A DNA stretch of 64,000 nucleotides from Oxynema aestuarii AP17 (GCF_012295525.1 NZ_CP051167.1:1054001-1118000); one strand, 5' to 3'; positions 26,106 to 35,645 are shown, numbered from the stretch's first letter. A program made the numbers and translations. The notes: a model not told the origin generated them from the letters alone.

Positions 26106-27662
26106 ATGAATTCTAAGAAGCCATCCGGACTAGGAGAAGAACTACCCACCGTAGGAGTCCCCAAAATTCGGACCATGATTGAGGGGTTTGACGATATCAG
26201 TCATGGCGGAATGCCCGTCAGTCGCACCACCTTGGTAAGCGGAACGTCAGGTACCGGAAAAACCCTCTTTGCGGTTCAATTTCTCTACAATGGCATCACC
26301 TACTTCGACGAACCCGGCGTATTTGTCACCTTCGAGGAATCTCCCACCGATATTATCAAAAACGCCTCCAGCTTTGGTTGGGATTTGCAGCACTTAGTCG
26401 ATGAAGGCAAACTTTTTATTCTCGATGCCTCTCCCGACCCCGAAGGTCAAGATGTCGTCGGTAATTTCGACCTGTCCGCCCTGATCGAACGCATCCAATA
26501 CGCCATCCGCAAGTATAAAGCACGCCGAGTCTCGATCGACTCCGTCACTGCCGTCTTCCAACAGTACGACGCCGCCTCCGTCGTCCGTCGCGAAATCTTC
26601 CGCCTCGTCGCCCGCCTCAAACAAGTCGGCGCCACCACGATCATGACCACCGAACGGGTGGAAGAATACGGTCCGGTCGCCCGCTTTGGCGTCGAAGAGT
26701 TCGTTTCCGATAACGTCGTCATCCTGCGTAACGTCCTCGAAGGCGAACGGCGCCGCCGCACGATCGAAATTCTCAAATTGCGTGGGACTACCCACATGAA
26801 GGGAGAATATCCTTTCACCATGACCACCGACGGGATTAATATCTTTCCCCTCGGCGCCATGCGCCTCACCCAGCGATCGTCCAACGCCCGCGTGTCTTCC
26901 GGGGTCAAGACCCTCGACGAAATGTGTGGCGGCGGTTTCTTCAAAGATTCGATCATTCTGGCGACCGGGGCGACGGGAACCGGGAAAACCCTGCTGGTGA
27001 GCAAGTTTCTCGAAGATGCGTGCATGAACGGCGAACGGGCGATGATGTTCGCTTACGAAGAATCCCGCGCCCAACTTTTGAGAAATGCCTATTCTTGGGG
27101 CATCGATTTTGAGGAGTTGGAGAAAAAAGGCTTGCTCAGAATCATGTGCGCCTATCCCGAATCGGCGGGTTTGGAAGATCACTTGCAGATTATTAAAACA
27201 GAAATTGCCGAGTTCAAACCGTCGCGAATCGCGATCGATTCCCTGTCCGCGTTGGCGCGAGGGGTGAGTAACAATGCCTTCCGCCAATTCGTGATCGGCG
27301 TGACCGGATACGCCAAACAAGAGGAAATTACCGGGTTTTTCACCAATACCACGGACCAGTTTATGGGGTCTCACTCGATCACCGACTCCCATATTTCCAC
27401 GATTACCGACACGATCATCATGTTGCAATACGTGGAGATTCGCGGCGAAATGTCTCGGGCGATCAACGTGTTCAAAATGCGCGGATCCTGGCACGATAAA
27501 GGGATCCGCGAGTATACGATCAGCGAACACGGGCCGGAGATTAAGGATTCGTTCCGCAACTACGAACGGATTATTAGCGGTTCGCCGAGTCGCATTTCTG
27601 TGGATGAAAAGAGCGAACTCTCACGTATTGTTAAAGGCGTACAGGGGAAAGTCGGCGAGTAG
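26106..27662 (+). CDS. kaiC: circadian clock protein KaiC
   Basis: The hexameric clock ATPase and autokinase. The 518 residues contain two RecA-like domains: CI with Walker A GTSGTGKT and catalytic EE at 77-78, and CII with GATGTGKT and EE at 318-319. Phosphorylation sites fall at Ser431 and Thr432 (SHISTIT), with Thr426 also present, exactly as numbered in Synechococcus elongatus. The C-terminal A-loop and KaiA-binding tail (RIISGSPSRISVDEKSELSR) are intact. A strong terminator follows 24 bases after the stop. All features expected of a functional KaiC are present. Confidence 0.99.
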   Translation: MNSKKPSGLGEELPTVGVPKIRTMIEGFDDISHGGMPVSRTTLVSGTSGTGKTLFAVQFLYNGITYFDEPGVFVTFEESPTDIIKNASSFGWDLQHLVDEGKLFILDASPDPEGQDVVGNFDLSALIERIQYAIRKYKARRVSIDSVTAVFQQYDAASVVRREIFRLVARLKQVGATTIMTTERVEEYGPVARFGVEEFVSDNVVILRNVLEGERRRRTIEILKLRGTTHMKGEYPFTMTTDGINIFPLGAMRLTQRSSNARVSSGVKTLDEMCGGGFFKDSIILATGATGTGKTLLVSKFLEDACMNGERAMMFAYEESRAQLLRNAYSWGIDFEELEKKGLLRIMCAYPESAGLEDHLQIIKTEIAEFKPSRIAIDSLSALARGVSNNAFRQFVIGVTGYAKQEEITGFFTNTTDQFMGSHSITDSHISTITDTIIMLQYVEIRGEMSRAINVFKMRGSWHDKGIREYTISEHGPEIKDSFRNYERIISGSPSRISVDEKSELSRIVKGVQGKVGE

Positions 27663-27686
27663 GTTGCTCAGTTAGAGGGGAAATAG

Positions 27687-27717
27687 AAAAGGGTGGAGTC
27701 AATTCCACCCTTTTTTT
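27687..27717 (+). terminator. rho-independent terminator of the kai operon
   Basis: Stem AAAAGGGTGGA (27687-27697) pairs perfectly with TCCACCCTTTT (27704-27714) and is followed by more T residues. It lies directly after kaiC. Confidence 0.93.
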
Positions 27718-27949
27718 GTGTAAGCTGTTTCGGCTTTTAAAAATTGATGTAGCTCTACAAGTTTGTAAGAGCCTTTCGAGGTAACCCATTGAGGAATTTC
27801 AAGACTCACAGACGATCGCCCAGTAAAGCGCGATCGCCGCGCGCCACCAGGACGAAAATGAAACAACTCTGAAGAAATGTCGATCGCCCCTCCGGGATAT
27901 GTGAGGAATTACAATCGAGGGGAGACTTTCTCAAAACGGGGGCGAGGGG

Positions 27950-28315
27950 ATGGCGCAGGACAAAGAAAAAGACAAAGAAAAAGACAAGAAAAAAGTCGAT
28001 CCGACGACGGCGGCGATCGCCCTGGGGTGGAAGCTGTGGATCTTCTTTATGTTTGGCTTCTACTTCCTGGGCTATTCGGCGATTTTGAGTATCGCTTTGG
28101 GGGCGATCGCGGCGAGTTGTGGCGGGTCGATTCTGCGCTGGTGGTACGACCCCGAACCGCCGAATTTCGAGTTACCGGACCAACCGAAACGGCGCACTTT
28201 GGCGGCGGTCACCCAAGAGAGGATCGCCAAAAAGCAAGCGCGAGAAAAAGGACAGAAAAAACCCAGCAAACGCCGACAATTGCAGGATTTAGGTAAAAAA
28301 CTACTGGGGAAATGA
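27950..28315 (+). CDS. small conserved-type membrane protein
   Basis: A 121-residue protein with a lysine/aspartate-rich N-terminus (DKEKDKEKDKKK), two adjacent hydrophobic helices (LWIFFMFGFYFLGYSAIL, IALGAIAASCGGSILRW), and a basic C-terminal tail (RIAKKQAREKGQKKPSKRRQ). Charge distribution suggests both ends in the cytoplasm. The family is not recognised. A purine-rich GCGAGGGG directly precedes the ATG. It lies about 290 bases downstream of kaiC, beyond its terminator, so it is not part of the clock operon. Confidence 0.65.
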   Translation: MAQDKEKDKEKDKKKVDPTTAAIALGWKLWIFFMFGFYFLGYSAILSIALGAIAASCGGSILRWWYDPEPPNFELPDQPKRRTLAAVTQERIAKKQAREKGQKKPSKRRQLQDLGKKLLGK

Positions 28316-28733
28316 GGCGATCGCCCCTCCGGCGACGCCTCTGCAACCCTCGAACGGTCAATTTTTTGTCGATTTCCTGACTTTTCCTCTCAGTTTGGCG
28401 ATCGATTGGTAACAAAATTTAACCCGTCACTTATCACGAACGCGAACGATTGTCAACGGCGCGATCGCCGAGCTTATCGCCGTATCTGCGTTTAAATGAG
28501 AGTACGAGCAAGATCGAATGGTAAATGAGGCGATCGCCTCTCCCAACTCCTCCCGTTTTTCTGAAAAACTCAGCCCACGTAAAATCGCCAGTTGCGCCGC
28601 TTAATATAAATTTTTTTAAAGATTGTTGACATCCGAAATAAACAGTAAAATAGAATACAGAAAAAAGAAGTGAAGCTGTCTTGGCCTCGCAAACTCTCTT
28701 TACTATATCTGTAATATGAACGGGACACCTGAT
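28316..28733. other. intergenic region with possible promoter for the DUF4278 gene
   Basis: About 420 bases without a gene. A TTGACA at 28626-28631 is followed after 19 bases by TAGAAT (28651-28656), a weak promoter candidate ahead of the DUF4278 gene. HIP1 octamers occur in the first half. Confidence 0.35.
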
Positions 28734-29144
28734 ATGAAACTGACTTATCGCGGCATCGGTTACGACTACGAACCCCCCACGATCGACATGATGGAAAGCG
28801 AATTCGGCGGGAAATATCGCGGCAATGCTTGGACCGTGCGCTATCCGAGACACGTTCCCGTCCCCCAACCCGTTGCCACGCTCAAATATCGCGGCGTCCC
28901 TTACCAGACGGGACAAACCCTCGGCAGCCGCACCCCAGTCACTGCCTCAGTTCCGGCGGCGGCGATCGCGGTTTCAATGGACAACCCCCACGAGGAAATG
29001 TTGGCTGAAGTCGCCAAAGCCCATCGCGAGAGCATCTGCCGCAGTTTGGAACGGCGCTTGGAAGCAGCGAAAGCACGGGGCGATCGGCATCTGGTGCAAA
29101 TGCTTGAAAAAGAATCTCAGCAATTGACTTGCTCGATTGGATAA
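28734..29144 (+). CDS. DUF4278 domain protein
   Basis: A 136-residue protein beginning MKLTYRGIGYDYEPPTIDMM, the hallmark of DUF4278 proteins, which are widespread in cyanobacteria and of unknown role. A second short copy of the motif (ATLKYRGVPYQTGQ) follows about 45 residues later. The C-terminal half is helical and charged (EEMLAEVAKAHRESICRSLE). The ATG at 28734 was preferred to one six codons upstream because it starts exactly at the domain. A stem-loop with an 11-bp stem follows the gene. Confidence 0.85.
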   Translation: MKLTYRGIGYDYEPPTIDMMESEFGGKYRGNAWTVRYPRHVPVPQPVATLKYRGVPYQTGQTLGSRTPVTASVPAAAIAVSMDNPHEEMLAEVAKAHRESICRSLERRLEAAKARGDRHLVQMLEKESQQLTCSIG

Positions 29145-29171
29145 CCTCGCGATCGATTCGTATGGGTTACG

Positions 29172-29204
29172 AGAGAAGGGCGGGCCACGAGTTCGCCCTT
29201 CTCT
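29172..29204 (+). terminator. stem-loop terminator after the DUF4278 gene
   Basis: AGAGAAGGGCG (29172-29182) pairs perfectly with CGCCCTTCTCT (29194-29204). There is no long T run, so termination strength is uncertain. A further small hairpin (TGAGACC TTT GGTCTCA) follows at 29214-29230. Confidence 0.6.
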
Positions 29205-29248
29205 GTAGGTCGATGAGACCTTTGGTCTCACGAAGGAAAGATCCCCCC

Positions 29249-29271
29249 AACCCCCCTTAACAAGGGGGGTT
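29249..29271. repeat. AACCCCCCTT/AAGGGGGGTT palindrome
   Basis: A perfect 10-bp stem with a 3-base loop, followed by T residues on the plus strand. It is a copy of the dispersed G/C-run repeat also found near 16810, 42800 and 53950, here between two convergent genes. Confidence 0.8.
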
Positions 29272-29303
29272 TTTGTTGGTGCGCGATCGCTGGGGCGCCG
29301 CCG

Positions 29304-30188
29304 TCAGGATAGCTCTCTTAAAGCTTCAAATCCGGAGACAATATCGAGCAGTTCGCTAGTAATCGAGTTTTGGCGTTCGTACTGATACTGCACGTTGAGG
29401 TCTTCGAGGCGATCGCCGATATTTTTTTCGGCAATTTGCATCGACGCCAACCGACTCGCATTTTCACTGGCGAGGGATTGCGCACAAGCGCGAAACAGCG
29501 AAACAAAGCAATATTCGCGAATTAAAGCCGAAAACAGGCGATCGGGGGCGAGGGTAAACTGGGGAAGCATCCGCGTCGGCCATTGGCTGGATTTGAGCCG
29601 GTCTAACCAGGGGCGATCGAGGGGTAAAATTTGCTGTTGGTAAGGGCGATAGGCCGAACTCCCGCGAGATTGGTTGTAAAACAACACCAAACGATCGATC
29701 GCCTGCCGTTCCTGCCACGGATCGATCGCCAGCAAAATTTCGCGCACTAAAGTGGCGATCGCACTGGCGGAACTGGGAACCGCAAACTGTCGGTCTACCT
29801 GGAGTCCCGCCGCTTCCAAAGCCCCCGCCGCGCGCAGTCCCACCACCAAAATCCGGCGATCGCGCGATCGCTCCGACTGCCGCTCGATCGCGGCGATCGC
29901 CACACTGGCAATTTGTTCGTTAAATTGACCGCACATTCCCCAATCGGAACCGAACACCACCGCCGCAAAAGACTCGCCAGCACCGGGACGGAGCGATCGC
30001 GGTTGCACCTGGGTTCTCAAGACCACCTGCAACCCCATTTCCACGGTGCGGTTGTACTCGGCGAGGGATTCGACGGCTTTCTCGTACTGCCGAATACTCA
30101 CCGCAGCCAGGGCTTTCATGGTTTTGACCACCGAGAGCAAATCGCGACTGGTGTCGATTTGCCGTTTTAAATCCTCGATATTTGTCAT
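29304..30188 (-). CDS. atpG: N-type ATPase gamma subunit
   Basis: A 294-residue gamma subunit of the F1 type but divergent from the housekeeping one. Seen: the N-terminal helix NIEDLKRQIDTSRDLLSVVK with TMKALAAVSIRQYEKA, the central fold FGSDWGMCGQFNEQIA, and the C-terminal helix EKNIGDRLEDLNVQYQYERQ ending in TSELLDIVSGFEAL. In N-ATPase operons (alternative, often sodium-linked enzymes) the gamma gene is last, directly after alpha, as here. ATG 30188 has GGAG eight bases upstream; a GTG three codons earlier is less likely. It lacks the cyanobacterial regulatory insertion expected in the main gamma subunit. Confidence 0.9.
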   Translation of the reverse strand: MTNIEDLKRQIDTSRDLLSVVKTMKALAAVSIRQYEKAVESLAEYNRTVEMGLQVVLRTQVQPRSLRPGAGESFAAVVFGSDWGMCGQFNEQIASVAIAAIERQSERSRDRRILVVGLRAAGALEAAGLQVDRQFAVPSSASAIATLVREILLAIDPWQERQAIDRLVLFYNQSRGSSAYRPYQQQILPLDRPWLDRLKSSQWPTRMLPQFTLAPDRLFSALIREYCFVSLFRACAQSLASENASRLASMQIAEKNIGDRLEDLNVQYQYERQNSITSELLDIVSGFEALRELS

Positions 30189-30211
30189 CGGCGCCACTCC
30201 GCGATCGAAAT

Positions 30212-31741
30212 TTACAGGGTTTGCAAAGCGCGACGGGCTTCGTCCAACAAGGTATGGCGATCGCCCTCACTCAAAACCTCGTTAGCGCGAATGCGATCGC
30301 ACACTTGGGGCACGGCTTGCCGGAGGCGATCGCGAATCGCCGTTTCCGCCTGTCGGATCTCCGTTAACGGCAACTCGTCGAATAAACCGTTAGTCACCGC
30401 TAACAAAACCGCGATTTGTTCCTCGACGGGTAACGGTAGATAGGGCGGTTGCTTGAGAACTTCGCGCACCCGGCGGCCCCGTTCCAAGGTTTGGCGGGTA
30501 CTTTCATCTAATCGGGTGCCGAAGCGGGAGAACACCTCCAATTCCTGAAATTGAGAATAGGACAAGCGCAAATCTCCCGCCACGGAACGATAGGCGCTCA
30601 GTTGAGTTTTCCCGCCGACCCGGGAGACCGATCGCCCGACATCGACCGCCGGTAATATGCCTTTTTGGAATAAGTCCGGCGAGAGGTAGATCTGACCGTC
30701 GGTGATTGAAATTAGGTTGGTGGGAATATACGCCGAGAGATTTTGACCTTGGGTTTCCACGATCGGCAACGCCGTGAGGGAACCGCCGCCCAATTCCTGG
30801 CGTAAGTGGGTCGATCGCTCTAACAAGCGGGAGTGAATGTAGAAAATATCCCCGGGAAAGGCTTCCCGTCCCGGCGGACGACGCAGCAACAACGACAGTT
30901 CGCGATAGGCCCGGGCGTGGCGGGTCAAGTCGTCGTAAACTACGAGGACATCGCGGCCTTGTTCCATAAAATATTCCCCGATCGCCGTCGCCGCATAGGG
31001 AGCGATATATTGCAATCCCGGAGGATCTTCCGCCGCCGCGACCACGACCAGACAATCTTGCAGGCGATCGCGCGATCTCAACTCCTCGATAAATTGTGCC
31101 ACCGCCCAATTGCGCTGACCGATCGCACAATAAATACAAATCACTCCCGTTTCTCGTTGGTTGACGATCGTATCGAGGGCGATCGTCGTTTTTCCGGTCT
31201 GGCGATCGCCTAAAATCAGTTCTCGCTGACCGCGACCGATCGGAATCAGGGCATCGATCGCTTTCAAGCCCGTTTGCAAAGGAACCGTGACCGGGGCACG
31301 GTCCATAATCGGGCGGGCTTCCCGTTCCACCGGAGAACGACGGGCAAACTGGATCGGCCCGCGATTGTCCAGGGGTTCCCCGGTCGGCGTCATCACCCGA
31401 CCGATTAGGCCGTTACCCACGGGAACGTCTAACACTCGCCGGGTCCGGCGCACGCGATCGCCCGCTTTGAGCGATTCCCCCGCACCGAGCAGGATCGCCC
31501 CGACTTGGTGGCGGTCGAGATCGAAGGCCATCCCTAAAAGGTTATCGGGAAATCGGATTAATTCGTCGGATTTCACCGTCGGTAAACCGTCGATCCGCGC
31601 GATTCCGTGGCCGACCGATCGCACGATCCCGACTTCTTGCAAGGCTAAATCGGTGTCGGCGTCGGCGAGGGCGCGATCGATCGCTTCAAACGTGCGATCG
31701 ATCGAGGATTTGAGCGGGGGAGGGTTCGCGTCTTCACTCAT
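30212..31741 (-). CDS. atpA: N-type ATPase alpha subunit
   Basis: A 509-residue alpha subunit. Seen: the beta-barrel ([20 protein letters not shown]), Walker A GDRQTGKT at 178-185, [40 protein letters not shown], the nucleotide-site region [17 protein letters not shown] with [15 protein letters not shown], and the helical C-terminus. Divergence from ordinary AtpA (for example [20 protein letters not shown]) and the close atpG neighbour indicate the N-ATPase type. ATG 31741 has a GAGG six bases upstream. Only alpha and gamma are present: the beta, epsilon, c, a, b and AtpR/AtpQ genes that normally precede them are absent from the whole window. Confidence 0.92.
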   Translation of the reverse strand: MSEDANPPPLKSSIDRTFEAIDRALADADTDLALQEVGIVRSVGHGIARIDGLPTVKSDELIRFPDNLLGMAFDLDRHQVGAILLGAGESLKAGDRVRRTRRVLDVPVGNGLIGRVMTPTGEPLDNRGPIQFARRSPVEREARPIMDRAPVTVPLQTGLKAIDALIPIGRGQRELILGDRQTGKTTIALDTIVNQRETGVICIYCAIGQRNWAVAQFIEELRSRDRLQDCLVVVAAAEDPPGLQYIAPYAATAIGEYFMEQGRDVLVVYDDLTRHARAYRELSLLLRRPPGREAFPGDIFYIHSRLLERSTHLRQELGGGSLTALPIVETQGQNLSAYIPTNLISITDGQIYLSPDLFQKGILPAVDVGRSVSRVGGKTQLSAYRSVAGDLRLSYSQFQELEVFSRFGTRLDESTRQTLERGRRVREVLKQPPYLPLPVEEQIAVLLAVTNGLFDELPLTEIRQAETAIRDRLRQAVPQVCDRIRANEVLSEGDRHTLLDEARRALQTL

Positions 31742-31910
31742 GAGAACCTCACCGGAGAACGACAATCGCCATTTTCGCTATTGTGGGGGCGGGTTAAGTT
31801 GACTCATTCCCCCGAGGTACAGCGTCGGCGGCGATCGCTCGCTCTGTTTAAAAACTACGTTGACTCCAGTCTAACTGAGGATTGGAGATTTGATAGATTT
31901 TAGATTTTTG

Positions 31911-32987
31911 CTAAAGTGGAATTGCCATAAAGCTTTGCAACAAATATTGAAGCAGCAGTAACAATCCGGCTACATTGAAGGCGATCGTCACGACTAAGGC
32001 AAAGATCCCGTAGAGGGAATAAGCTAATTCGTAAATATCCCCGCCAATCCAAGGTTTGCGATCGACGGCGACCCATTTGGAAAGGCGATCGCCGAGAAAT
32101 TCATGGCCGAGTTTCGGGTGCGTAAAATAGACTTTGGCCGAGGATCGTTTCTGATGAACTACCAATCCTCGTTTACTGGCGACAATTTTGGCGATCTTAT
32201 CCAATCGGATGATAAACCCGGGTTCGACATAACTGGAAAAATCGGGACACCAGTAACAGGCTAAATATTTTGGGGTCAGTAATAAGTACGCCAATTCGCC
32301 GTGATAGCGAACGGCCACCCCGTCGGAGACTTCCCCGTAGGAGGGGACGAATTCGACGAGCAGATCGGCTAATTTCGGCAGGGCGTAATAGTAGGCGATG
32401 CTCCATTTGCCTTTCGTGGGGAGGCGCAGGCGATCGTGCAGCCAATCTTCCCAATCTTCGGCGCTCATCTGCTCGAACTCGATCGCCGCCGGGGCGGGGA
32501 CTGGCGTCACGGGGGGTCGTGGCGTCGGTGGGGTCGGTGGTGCTGGGGGAGTGACCGGACGTGGGGGAGTGGCTCGTGGAGGTGGAGCGGAACGCACGGG
32601 GGTGACAGGTGGCGGTGGAGGGGCGGGTGCTGGCAGTTGGGGGGGTTGTTGCACCGTGGTCGGAAAAGAAAGGGGGCGATCGCCCGGATTTGCCCCATTC
32701 AGTTGCACTTTTTCAACCCAAGCGGGGGACTTTTTGCCCGTTTGAATCCCGTAAATTTTGACGAGCTGGATCGAGGGCGGATCCAAGTTTTGGAGTCCTT
32801 GACTGACAAAAGGAGCGAGGATCTGTTGGTTGGGAACGCGATCGGCTTCTAAGATCACTTGCAGACACTCGCCTTTGAGAAAGATTTTGGCGGTGATGCC
32901 TTTGGGTTGCAACGACTTGTTGATTAAAGCCGCGATCGCTTTCGGCTGACCTTGTTTGGCCAGTTGTAGGAGGGTCGTTTGGGTCAT
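31911..32987 (-). CDS. membrane protein with shared N-terminal domain and proline-rich linker
   Basis: A 358-residue protein. The first 95 residues (TLLQLAKQGQPKAIAALINK ... LVKIYGIQTGKKSPAWVEKV) are clearly related to the N-terminus of the protein encoded at 36517-37536. A proline-rich linker follows (about 110-170), then a globular domain (EDWEDWLHDRLRLPTKGKWS ... KLGHEFLGDRLSKWVAVDRK) and a C-terminal transmembrane helix (SLYGIFALVVTIAFNVAGLL). The N-terminal domain recurs in cyanobacterial proteins of unknown function. No signal peptide is seen; it may be tail-anchored. Confidence 0.75.
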   Translation of the reverse strand: MTQTTLLQLAKQGQPKAIAALINKSLQPKGITAKIFLKGECLQVILEADRVPNQQILAPFVSQGLQNLDPPSIQLVKIYGIQTGKKSPAWVEKVQLNGANPGDRPLSFPTTVQQPPQLPAPAPPPPPVTPVRSAPPPRATPPRPVTPPAPPTPPTPRPPVTPVPAPAAIEFEQMSAEDWEDWLHDRLRLPTKGKWSIAYYYALPKLADLLVEFVPSYGEVSDGVAVRYHGELAYLLLTPKYLACYWCPDFSSYVEPGFIIRLDKIAKIVASKRGLVVHQKRSSAKVYFTHPKLGHEFLGDRLSKWVAVDRKPWIGGDIYELAYSLYGIFALVVTIAFNVAGLLLLLQYLLQSFMAIPL

Positions 32988-33120
32988 TGCTCGCGCTCGA
33001 TGCTGGTCAAGGACGGCGAAGAATACTTTCAGGATACCCTTGAAGCTCGTCCACTCGGGCGATCGCCTTAGAACAAATCGGAGAACACATCGGCGGCGAT
33101 CGGCCAGTGTAAGTCAAATT

Positions 33121-33450
33121 TTAGTTTAAAGTCTGCCAAATGCCCCGTTCGTTGATTGTGAAGTCGGGCGATCGATCCACCACACTCCCCGGAGTCCAGC
33201 AAAGTCCCGAATAGGTAACCTCTTCACCCGCTTGGTTCGCCACCTTCCACTCCCGACCTACCAACGGCTCAATTTCTCCCCGAGCCGATACATTTTCTAC
33301 GTTCGTATGCGCTAGAAGTGTATGATTTTCTTGAGTTGAAATAACAATTATAGTGGTTCTCGAATAAGTATCGTTAAAATCTAGTATTCCGTAGGGTAAG
33401 TGACTTGAAAACCGGAAAACTCTCGGGAAAGCTAACCCCTCGTCACGCAC
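33121..33450 (-). CDS. hypothetical protein upstream of the ATPase/TOPRIM module
   Basis: A 109-residue frame of unrecognised family starting at GTG 33450. It contains beta-rich segments (TTIIVISTQENHTLLAHTN, GREWKVANQAGEEVTYSGLC) and an SPDFTINERGIW end. The same frame stays open upstream with protein-like sequence (FIYIGNLSIDADVRSVRDEG) to a TTG near 33509, without an ATG, so the true start is uncertain and it may be a 5'-truncated gene. It is divergent from the ATPase gene with almost no intergenic space. Confidence 0.45.
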   Translation of the reverse strand: MRDEGLAFPRVFRFSSHLPYGILDFNDTYSRTTIIVISTQENHTLLAHTNVENVSARGEIEPLVGREWKVANQAGEEVTYSGLCWTPGSVVDRSPDFTINERGIWQTLN

Positions 33451-33529
33451 CGACCTTACATCGGCATCTATGCTAAGATTCCCTATATAAATAAAATCGA
33501 TCCTCCAAATTGAATCTCAATACATCATT

Positions 33530-34813
33530 ATGTCGCTCCTGTCAATATGGGCAAAAGACTATAAAAATTTAAACTTTTACGAAACCCCTTTAGAGTTCGA
33601 TCGACTTAATCTTTTAGTCGGTCCGAATGGCTCGGGAAAGAGCAATTTAATCGCACTGCTTAGATTTTTACAATTATCAGTATCTCAAAGTTTCGGCTCC
33701 GTTAGCGGTTTTCGCTATGCTTGCGAAGAACTCGGCGGTTCTCACGTACTCTCGTTTAACCTCGATCGACCTGGAACCGTTCTCCTCAAGTACAAATTCG
33801 AGGGAATTGAGGAAACCCGATATCAACCAATTTATCTCGAAATAAAGTTATTTATCAGCAAATTGACTAACTCTGCTGAAATTCACGAAGAACTTCTCTA
33901 TTCTCCGATTAATGGGGATGAAAACAACCCCTTTTATTACTATAAGTTACACAACCATCAATTAAACACTGGTGTAGTTTCAATTCTTCAACCAGATGGA
34001 AGTCAAAAATTTCAGCGCATTTCTAATGTGCCACTTGATTCTCTCGGGCTTTTAGTAATTAACGAACTGATTCAACAAGAAAATGAAGAAATTCGAGAGT
34101 TATTGCTTAGATCTAATATTTACTCAGTTCGCAGACATTTACTCAACGGGATTGAAAGTTGGCGGTTTTATAATGCCAACAATATGAACTTAAAGGAGAT
34201 TCGCGAATCCGAACCTAAAATCGGCTCGGGAGCGTTAAATTTGCATTTATCCGAAACTGGAGAAAATTTAGCCGCCGTTTTGGACGAACTCTGTAATGAA
34301 AGCTTCGATTTTGAAGACCAGTTCAACGATGCTGTCAAGCAGTTTTTACCGATGACGCGGCGCATTCGATCGACCCGAGCGGGACGTTTGAATTTAACAA
34401 TTGAGTGGGTCGTCGAAGGACTCGATGAGGTTTTGTATTTACGAGATATGTCTGACGGCTCAGTTAGAATGCTCTGCTGGGCTATCATTCTATTATCTCA
34501 CAGATTGCCGTCTTTACTGGTGATTGACGAACCGGAAATGGGGATTCACGTCGCCTGGATGAAAGTTTTGGCGGGGTGGATTGAATATGCGTCGCGACAG
34601 ACGACGATTATCGTTTCAACTCATAGTCCAGACCTACTCGATCGCTTTACCGATCGTTCTGAATCGGTCATCTGTCATAACTTAAATAATCGCGGTTTTG
34701 CGTCGATGGATCGCATCGAACAAAATCAGTTTCAATCTCGCCTACAAGAGGGATGGGAACTCGGCGATCTCTATCGAGTTGGCGACCCCAGTATTGGAGC
34801 GTGGCCGTGGTAA
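33530..34813 (+). CDS. ABC/SMC-type AAA ATPase of a putative defence module
   Basis: A 427-residue OLD/RecF-like ATPase (AAA15/AAA21 group). Seen: Walker A VGPNGSGKSN at 31-38, an alpha-helical insertion in the middle, an ABC-type signature region YLRDMSDGSVRML, Walker B LLVIDEPEMGIH (about 327-338), and the switch histidine in IIVSTHSPDLLDRF. Such proteins pair with a TOPRIM-fold nuclease in OLD, Gabija and PARIS-type defence systems. The next gene overlaps its 3' end by 7-13 bases, so the two are translationally coupled. Low HIP1 content points to recent acquisition. Confidence 0.88.
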   Translation: MSLLSIWAKDYKNLNFYETPLEFDRLNLLVGPNGSGKSNLIALLRFLQLSVSQSFGSVSGFRYACEELGGSHVLSFNLDRPGTVLLKYKFEGIEETRYQPIYLEIKLFISKLTNSAEIHEELLYSPINGDENNPFYYYKLHNHQLNTGVVSILQPDGSQKFQRISNVPLDSLGLLVINELIQQENEEIRELLLRSNIYSVRRHLLNGIESWRFYNANNMNLKEIRESEPKIGSGALNLHLSETGENLAAVLDELCNESFDFEDQFNDAVKQFLPMTRRIRSTRAGRLNLTIEWVVEGLDEVLYLRDMSDGSVRMLCWAIILLSHRLPSLLVIDEPEMGIHVAWMKVLAGWIEYASRQTTIIVSTHSPDLLDRFTDRSESVICHNLNNRGFASMDRIEQNQFQSRLQEGWELGDLYRVGDPSIGAWPW

Positions 34814-35637
34814 TTTGGTTGTTTGCGGGAGGCGGACCGCCGGAATACAGTGGCTTGGTGAAACTCCTCCAAAAAACCTTTCGGAATTATCATTTCGATC
34901 GACAACTTCCTCAACTGGTAAAGCCAATAGGGAAGCCAAATCGTAACGTTCCTATGGTGCGATCGACCACGGGGAAAGCCTTATTAAAATCTATTTCCGA
35001 GCAACTTTCTTTTCTGCTTGAAAGACATTCGCTCGAAGAGCGATTAGCCAAAAATACTTTATGCGATGCAATTCTCATCATTGACGATTTAGATTGTCGT
35101 CGCTGGAACGGCGAAATTTGCAATCTCGTTGACTCACCGGGGTTTAAAGAAATCAGAAATTACTATGTTCGGCGAGTTCGAGAAAGCCTCGATGAAGCCA
35201 TGCAAAACTTGGATGAAAATATCCAAAATCGCCTCTCTGAATCTGGATTTAAACCGAAAATTATCATCGGCTTTGCATCGCCAGAAATCGAATCTTGGAT
35301 AATTGCAGATTGGGGAAACTGCAAACACCGAGATTTTCCAAAACATCAATGGCTTCGGATGAGAAATTGGCTCAGAGACGAAGCGAGAGTTGATTTTGAA
35401 GCTCCCGAAATTTACGGTGGTTTTAATGAAGAGACTGGCGTTTGTCAGTTTAAGATTTCCGAGAAAATTGTAGAAGCCTCCATCCAAGCTCAAACGATTG
35501 AGAATGATGGAGAACTCTGTGAATACAACAAAAGGCAACATTCATCGGAGTTATTGGAAAATATTTCGATGAACCGAATTCAGGGAAACTGTCCGATTTT
35601 TAGGTTGATGTATCGCTGTTTACAGAATTTAGAGTAA
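34801..35637 (+). CDS. TOPRIM-like DUF4276-type protein, partner of the ATPase
   Basis: A 278-residue protein beginning at GTG 34801 (or 34807), overlapping the ATPase gene. Seen: an N-terminal strand with GGGPPEYSG where TOPRIM proteins have the catalytic glutamate loop; ILIIDDLDCRRW with acidic residues at about 95, 96 and 98, the TOPRIM DxD; and FASPEIESWIIAD (about 159-170), like the PxxExW segment of RloB and DUF4276 proteins. The C-terminus (NKRQHSSELLENISMNRI, then CPIFRLMYRCL) matches the DUF4276 ending. I infer a nuclease effector controlled by the ATPase. Family assignment is by motif only. Confidence 0.7.
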   Translation: MAVVIWLFAGGGPPEYSGLVKLLQKTFRNYHFDRQLPQLVKPIGKPNRNVPMVRSTTGKALLKSISEQLSFLLERHSLEERLAKNTLCDAILIIDDLDCRRWNGEICNLVDSPGFKEIRNYYVRRVRESLDEAMQNLDENIQNRLSESGFKPKIIIGFASPEIESWIIADWGNCKHRDFPKHQWLRMRNWLRDEARVDFEAPEIYGGFNEETGVCQFKISEKIVEASIQAQTIENDGELCEYNKRQHSSELLENISMNRIQGNCPIFRLMYRCLQNLE

Positions 35638-35645
35638 ATCGTTGC

